Assembly (NCBI GenBank): GCA_947594085.1
Contig: CANQEB010000084.1
Span: 1-9,317, forward strand
DNA length: 9,317 nt
Direction of reading: 5' to 3'
Origin: an uncultured Lachnospiraceae bacterium
GTDB taxonomy: Bacteria > Bacillota > Clostridia > Lachnospirales > Lachnospiraceae
A program made the position numbers and the translations under genes. The stretch's first letter is position 1. Each line of letters starts with the position of its first letter. The notes under the pieces are model-generated. The model had not been told where the DNA came from. It ran no database searches and saw only the letters and a program-made list of their open reading frames with translations. Of the stretch, positions 6,516 through 9,317 are shown piece after piece.

Positions 6516-6540
6516 AGATAGTATATCATATATACTATCT
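6516..6540. promoter_or_regulatory. 25-bp operator-like palindrome upstream of the flavoprotein gene
   Basis: Perfect 11-bp arms AGATAGTATAT and ATATACTATCT flank a 3-base centre. It sits directly downstream of the predicted minus-strand -10, so it covers the likely transcription start. The half-sites ATAGTATA and TATACTATCT recur at 2487-2500 before apbE. No T-run follows on either strand, which argues against a terminator. It also lies in the divergent region shared with the tat operon. Confidence 0.55.
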
Positions 6541-6541
6541 C

Positions 6542-6569
6542 ATTTTACACATATTTTCTCAAAAAACAA
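6542..6569 (-). promoter_or_regulatory. candidate promoter for the flavoprotein/araC operon
   Basis: On the minus strand, TTGTTT (6569-6564), a 16-base spacer and TAAAAT (6547-6542) direct transcription leftward into the flavoprotein gene. The palindrome at 6516-6540 follows one base after the -10. The region 6545-6620 upstream is rich in short A-tracts. Confidence 0.35.
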
Positions 6570-6738
6570 AAATTATCTAACAAAAACAAAAAATTTTCCG
6601 CAGAAAGAAATCAAAAGAAATGGTATTCTAAAAGTGGTTTATTGTGCATTTTGCCAATATGGAGAGCCTGCGCAAATTATGTATTCTGGTGGTCTCCAAT
6701 TTTGTCCGCGCACAACAAGCCAGAAGGGAGATTTTTCT

Positions 6739-7170
6739 ATGAAAATCGGCTTACAGGAGCTGCTCGTAGTCTTCATCGTCGCCCTGGTCGTGATCGGCCC
6801 CGACAAGCTTCCGTACTACGCGAAAAAGCTCGGACAGGCGTTCGGCCAATTTCGAAAATATACCGAGGAAGCGACAAAGGATATCCGGGAGAGCGTTGTG
6901 GAGCCACTCAACGAAGCGCAGAAGCCGCTGCGCGAAGCTATGGCCCCGGTCACGGAGCTTGAGAAGGATGTTCGCAAAAACGTAAACGAGATCAGGAAAT
7001 CGATCTCAGATATCGGAAAGCCGATGGACGACAAGAAAGATTCAGAAAAATCCGACGCAGCCGCCGGGCTGTCTGGGCAAGACATTTCTGGCGAAGACTC
7101 CGCATTATCGCAAACAGCAGCTGCACCATTGGATTCCGCAGAAGCGATATCAGAGACAGAATCCATATGA
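6739..7170 (+). CDS. tatB: TatB-like Tat translocase subunit (TatA/B family)
   Basis: This 143-residue protein has one N-terminal membrane helix (about 6-20) containing Glu7, then the hinge GPDKLP (20-25) and a long amphipathic and coiled region (about 26-95). The tail (about 96-143) is acidic and probably disordered. The family works with TatC to receive folded proteins with twin-arginine signals. The GPDKLP hinge and the length favour a TatB-type role over TatA, but Firmicutes often use bifunctional TatA proteins, so the label is tentative. ATG 6739 is preceded by GGGAG with 8 bases between. The frame stays open upstream to 6454, but that extension has no ribosome site and does not look like a Tat protein. 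It is the first gene of a three-gene tat operon. Confidence 0.85.
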   Translation: MKIGLQELLVVFIVALVVIGPDKLPYYAKKLGQAFGQFRKYTEEATKDIRESVVEPLNEAQKPLREAMAPVTELEKDVRKNVNEIRKSISDIGKPMDDKKDSEKSDAAAGLSGQDISGEDSALSQTAAAPLDSAEAISETESI

Positions 7171-7218
7171 CTTTTCTGCTATTAGAATCACTCATCTTAT
7201 TTACAGGAGGATGCAATT

Positions 7219-7392
7219 ATGAAAATAGGTACCACTGAATTACTTGTCATTCTGGCAATCGTCGTTTTGATCTTCGGGCCAACTCAGCTGCCGAAGCTGA
7301 GCAAAATGTTCGGCAAGAGCGTCAAAAATTTCCGTGACAGCGTATCGGGCGACGACGAAAAAGAAAAAGACTCCGACGCAGTGGAGAAATAA
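7219..7392 (+). CDS. tatA: TatA, small Tat pore-forming subunit
   Basis: A 57-residue protein starting MKIGTTELLVILAIVV, with a single membrane helix (about 6-20), the hinge FGPTQLPKL (19-27) and a short amphipathic helix with MFGKSVKNFRDS (30-41), ending in an acidic tail. TatA oligomerises to let folded Tat substrates cross the cytoplasmic membrane. AGGAGG (7205-7210) lies 8 bases before the ATG, the strongest ribosome site of the operon, which fits TatA being needed in excess. It follows the TatB-like gene after 48 bases, and its stop codon overlaps the tatC start as TAATG. It shares the MKIG start and helix pattern with the TatB-like protein, so the two probably arose by duplication. Confidence 0.92.
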   Translation: MKIGTTELLVILAIVVLIFGPTQLPKLSKMFGKSVKNFRDSVSGDDEKEKDSDAVEK

Positions 7393-8141
7393 TGGCGCGC
7401 AACAAAGAAAAAAACATGACCCTGTCCGGGCATCTTCGGGAGCTTCGCAACCGCGTGGTGATTTGCCTCATCTGCCTGGTCGTCTCGTTCCTCGTCGGGC
7501 TGCACTTTGCACCGGATGTCATCGACTTTCTGACTGGCATGGGTAAGACGTATGGTTACACATACGTGTACATTGCGCCGCAGGAGCTGCTGATGCAATA
7601 TTTTTCTGTTGCGCTTCTCGCTGGCGTGTGCATCACCCTCCCACTGATCCTTTATCATGTGTGGGCGTTTGTACAGCCCGGTCTGAAAAAGAACGAAAAT
7701 ATCCTTTTTCTTTCGGCCATGTTTTTTGGACTGCTCTGTTTTGCTGCCGGCATTCTATTTGCCTACAAGATTATGCTGCCATTCATGCTGTACTTTCTGA
7801 TCGACATCAGCAAAGGCAGCGGGATCACCGCATCCATCAGCGTACAGAACTACATGTCCTTTCTGCTCACGATCTTTGTGATTTTCGGAATCGTATTTGA
7901 GCTGCCGGTCGTCTCCGTCATGCTCACACAGATGGGACTTCTGAAAATAAAATGGATGAAGGTAGGGCGCCGTTTCGTCATTGTGTTGATCTTTTTTATC
8001 GCTGCAGTCATCACGCCTCCTGACATCGTGTCTCAGATCATGGTGGCTGTCCCGATGATTGGGCTTTATGAGCTTAGTATTCTGATTTCCTCTCTCCTGC
8101 TTCGTCTGCGCAGGCGCAGAAAAGCGCGGGAGGACGAATAA
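7392..8141 (+). CDS. tatC: TatC, Tat signal-peptide receptor subunit
   Basis: A 249-residue protein with about six membrane helices. Family hallmarks are visible: HLRELRNR (14-21) in the N-terminal cytoplasmic region, FVQPGL (93-98), FGIVFELP (165-172) with Glu170, and ITPPDIVSQ (207-215) with Asp211. Both acids fall at the positions of the conserved residues of E. coli TatC. The C-terminus is a basic tail (RLRRRRKAR). TatC binds the twin-arginine motif at the cytoplasmic face. The start overlaps the tatA stop by one base (TAATG), implying translational coupling. Two clear substrates are encoded in the window: the 690-aa flavoprotein (SRRDFLK) and the product starting at 9188 (SRRTFIK). No terminator hairpin is visible in the 80 bases downstream. 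Confidence 0.97.
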   Translation: MARNKEKNMTLSGHLRELRNRVVICLICLVVSFLVGLHFAPDVIDFLTGMGKTYGYTYVYIAPQELLMQYFSVALLAGVCITLPLILYHVWAFVQPGLKKNENILFLSAMFFGLLCFAAGILFAYKIMLPFMLYFLIDISKGSGITASISVQNYMSFLLTIFVIFGIVFELPVVSVMLTQMGLLKIKWMKVGRRFVIVLIFFIAAVITPPDIVSQIMVAVPMIGLYELSILISSLLLRLRRRRKAREDE

Positions 8142-8162
8142 GCATCACTGTACATTTTATCC

Positions 8163-8191
8163 TTGTGTGAACGTTTCATATATTATATTTT
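8163..8191 (+). promoter_or_regulatory. possible promoter for the FMN-domain gene
   Basis: TTGTGT (8163-8168), a 17-base spacer and TATTTT (8186-8191) lie in the AT-rich gap after tatC. The same TTGTGT appears as the candidate apbE -35. Read-through from tatC is an equally good explanation for expression. Confidence 0.25.
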
Positions 8192-8210
8192 AGGAAAGAT
8201 TTAGGAAAGG
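8189..8210 (+). repeat. 11-bp tandem duplication around the ribosome site
   Basis: TTTAGGAAAGA (8189-8199) is followed directly by TTTAGGAAAGG (8200-8210), matching at 10 of 11 positions. The second copy supplies the AAGGA used before the ATG at 8222, about 10 bases away. The duplication may tune or duplicate the ribosome site. Confidence 0.55.
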
Positions 8211-8221
8211 AACAGAGAAAA

Positions 8222-9070
8222 ATGGGAAATGAATCAATGTCAAAAAGCACCTTTGTAAAAGGGCTTGCCGCCGCGGTGGTCGTAGCTGCGAGTCTTGGAA
8301 TTATGACGGTCGGTGAATATGCCATCAAGAGCACACCTGATACCGAGGCCGCTTCCTCCGAAACTGTCTTGACAGAATCTCCGACTGCGGAAACTGCCGG
8401 CACAGAACTTGTTTCGGAAACTCCGACCACGGAGGCACCCGAGACGAAAGCTACCGGCACCGCTGCTGCCGGCACTGCGGAAACCGAGGCAGCTGAGTCA
8501 GAGAGTCCTTCGGAAGCTGCCGTAACCGTCATCGGCGGAGCAGATGGCCCGACCTCCATCTTCCTTGCAGGCAAGCTCACGGACGATATCGCATATATGG
8601 AGCCTGAGACGTACGAGACTGTCTCTGAATCTCCGGAAGGGCCATTCACAGCAGGCACATATAGCGCCTCCGCGACGGGCATCTCGAGCGACGTGGCCGT
8701 CACGATGACCTTTGACGAGACGCGCATTCTCTCCATGGATGTCGACGTATCCGGAGAGCCACACGGAAAAGGGAGCTTGATCGATGCTGAGATTACCAAA
8801 CGTATTCTCGCGGCTCAGACTGCCGAGGTGGACGGTGTCTCTGGCGCCACTGTCACTTCCGATGCCATTCGTTCAGCCGTTGCTGACTGTATCGCACAGG
8901 CGCAGGGCGCATTCGAGCCTGAGACAGAGTTTGACACAGAAGTCGAATCTGAGCTTCTGGCCCCCGCGGAGCTTTCCGCTATTTCTGAGACCGTATCAGA
9001 GACAGAATCAGAAGCGGAATCAGAGTCAGAACTGCTAACCGCAGCTGAACTGGCCGCCGCCGAAGACTGA
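8222..9070 (+). CDS. exported FMN-binding domain protein with acidic S/T/E linkers
   Basis: A 282-residue protein. An N-terminal export segment (about 7-33, SKSTFVKGLAAAVVVAASLG) aligns with the Tat signal of the gene at 9188 but has Lys-Ser where the twin arginines should be. A linker rich in Thr, Glu, Ser and Ala follows (about 38-100). Next is VIGGADGPTSIFLAGK (103-118), a motif typical of Na+-pumping decarboxylase beta subunits. The FMN_bind domain (about 141-228) has the ApbE target motif DGVSGAT (204-210; Thr210 expected to carry FMN) and resembles the domain in the 690-aa flavoprotein (TYSA..., VTMTF..., CIAQA). An acidic tail contains two ESELL...AEL repeats. It probably acts as an electron carrier outside the membrane, perhaps for the next gene's product. 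Both ATG 8222 and ATG 8237 are possible starts. Confidence 0.85.
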   Translation: MGNESMSKSTFVKGLAAAVVVAASLGIMTVGEYAIKSTPDTEAASSETVLTESPTAETAGTELVSETPTTEAPETKATGTAAAGTAETEAAESESPSEAAVTVIGGADGPTSIFLAGKLTDDIAYMEPETYETVSESPEGPFTAGTYSASATGISSDVAVTMTFDETRILSMDVDVSGEPHGKGSLIDAEITKRILAAQTAEVDGVSGATVTSDAIRSAVADCIAQAQGAFEPETEFDTEVESELLAPAELSAISETVSETESEAESESELLTAAELAAAED

Positions 9071-9187
9071 ATACCCAGGACATACATGTAAATGTAGCAA
9101 TTTCCCGGAATGCAATAAGCCATGTCCAACCATATATCTATGCGAGGGCAAGGTGTTTAAAGATATGAAAGAGAAAGGAAGAAAAAT

Positions 9188-9317
9188 ATGGAAAAAGGAC
9201 AGATTTCACGCAGAACATTCATCAAGGGAATCGCTGCTGGCGCGGTCAGCGTGGCTGCACTCGGCGGAATCCAGGCAGGTGAATATTTTCTCGACGAGAA
9301 GGCGAAGAACAGCAAGC
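9188..9317 (+). CDS. Tat-exported protein, 5' end only
   Basis: The first 43 codons of a gene that runs off the right edge. The product begins MEKGQISRRTFIKGIAAGAV, a clear twin-arginine signal (SRRTFIK at 7-13) with a hydrophobic stretch to about residue 33. AAAGGA about 8 bases before the ATG supports the start. Mature sequence is not visible, so its enzyme class cannot be told. Its position after an FMN-domain protein suggests a flavoprotein reductase, as inference. The 117 bases between it and the preceding stop show no T-run terminator, so the two genes may share a transcript. Confidence 0.85.
   Translation, partial: MEKGQISRRTFIKGIAAGAVSVAALGGIQAGEYFLDEKAKNSK

Noticed and set aside
6661..6700. 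Hairpin or riboswitch before tatB (GGAGAGCC with GGTCTCC)
   Set aside because: Short bulged stem with a loop of over 20 bases and no known riboswitch motif; likely chance.
6454..6738. Upstream extension of the TatB-like frame to an ATG at 6454
   Set aside because: No ribosome site, AT-rich sequence covering the divergent promoter region, and no resemblance to Tat proteins. ATG 6739 has GGGAG at the right distance and starts MKIG like its TatA neighbour.

Overview
The window looks like part of a chromosome of an anaerobic gut Firmicute, most likely of the Clostridia/Lachnospiraceae type. This is an inference from moderate GC, strong Shine-Dalgarno sites, Gx-transporter and ApbE genes, a helicase of a type familiar to me from gut Clostridia, and a Tat-exported flavoprotein. 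No rRNA, tRNA or CRISPR array is visible. Layout: (1) 1-1225, minus strand, an SF2 helicase that runs off the left edge. (2) 1240-1879, a gene-poor, AT-rich patch. It holds a 393-bp segment bounded by perfect 30-bp inverted repeats that are themselves palindromic. Inside are a decayed reading frame, a strong plus-strand promoter and a possible roughly 70-nt small RNA that ends on the right-hand palindrome plus a T-run. (3) 1880-2353 (minus) and 2611-3669 (plus), a divergent pair: a Gx-transporter/EetB-like membrane protein and an ApbE lipoprotein (FAD:protein FMN transferase). (4) 3611-4369 and 4404-6476 (both minus), an AraC-type regulator behind a 690-aa Tat-exported FMN/FAD flavoprotein of the fumarate-reductase superfamily. 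The regulator overlaps apbE tail to tail. (5) 6739-8141 (plus), a compact Tat translocase operon: a TatB-like gene, a 57-aa TatA and TatC, the last two joined by a TAATG overlap. (6) 8222-9070 (plus), an exported protein with one FMN-binding domain, acidic S/T/E-rich linkers and a GGADGPTSIF motif. (7) 9188-9317 (plus), the start of another Tat substrate with an intact SRRTFIK signal. How the parts fit together: the Tat system can export folded, FAD-loaded flavoproteins. ApbE, outside the membrane, can attach FMN to the threonine of the Dxx(S/T)GA(S/T) motifs seen in both the 690-aa enzyme and the 282-aa protein. The AraC protein and a shared ATAGTATA operator-like half-site, found at both the apbE and the flavoprotein promoters, could co-regulate them. 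The whole reads as a self-contained extracytoplasmic flavin respiration module with its own export machine. The 690-aa enzyme appears to lack the catalytic Arg and His and the substrate-binding Arg of true fumarate reductases, so its electron acceptor is unknown and is the most interesting open question here.
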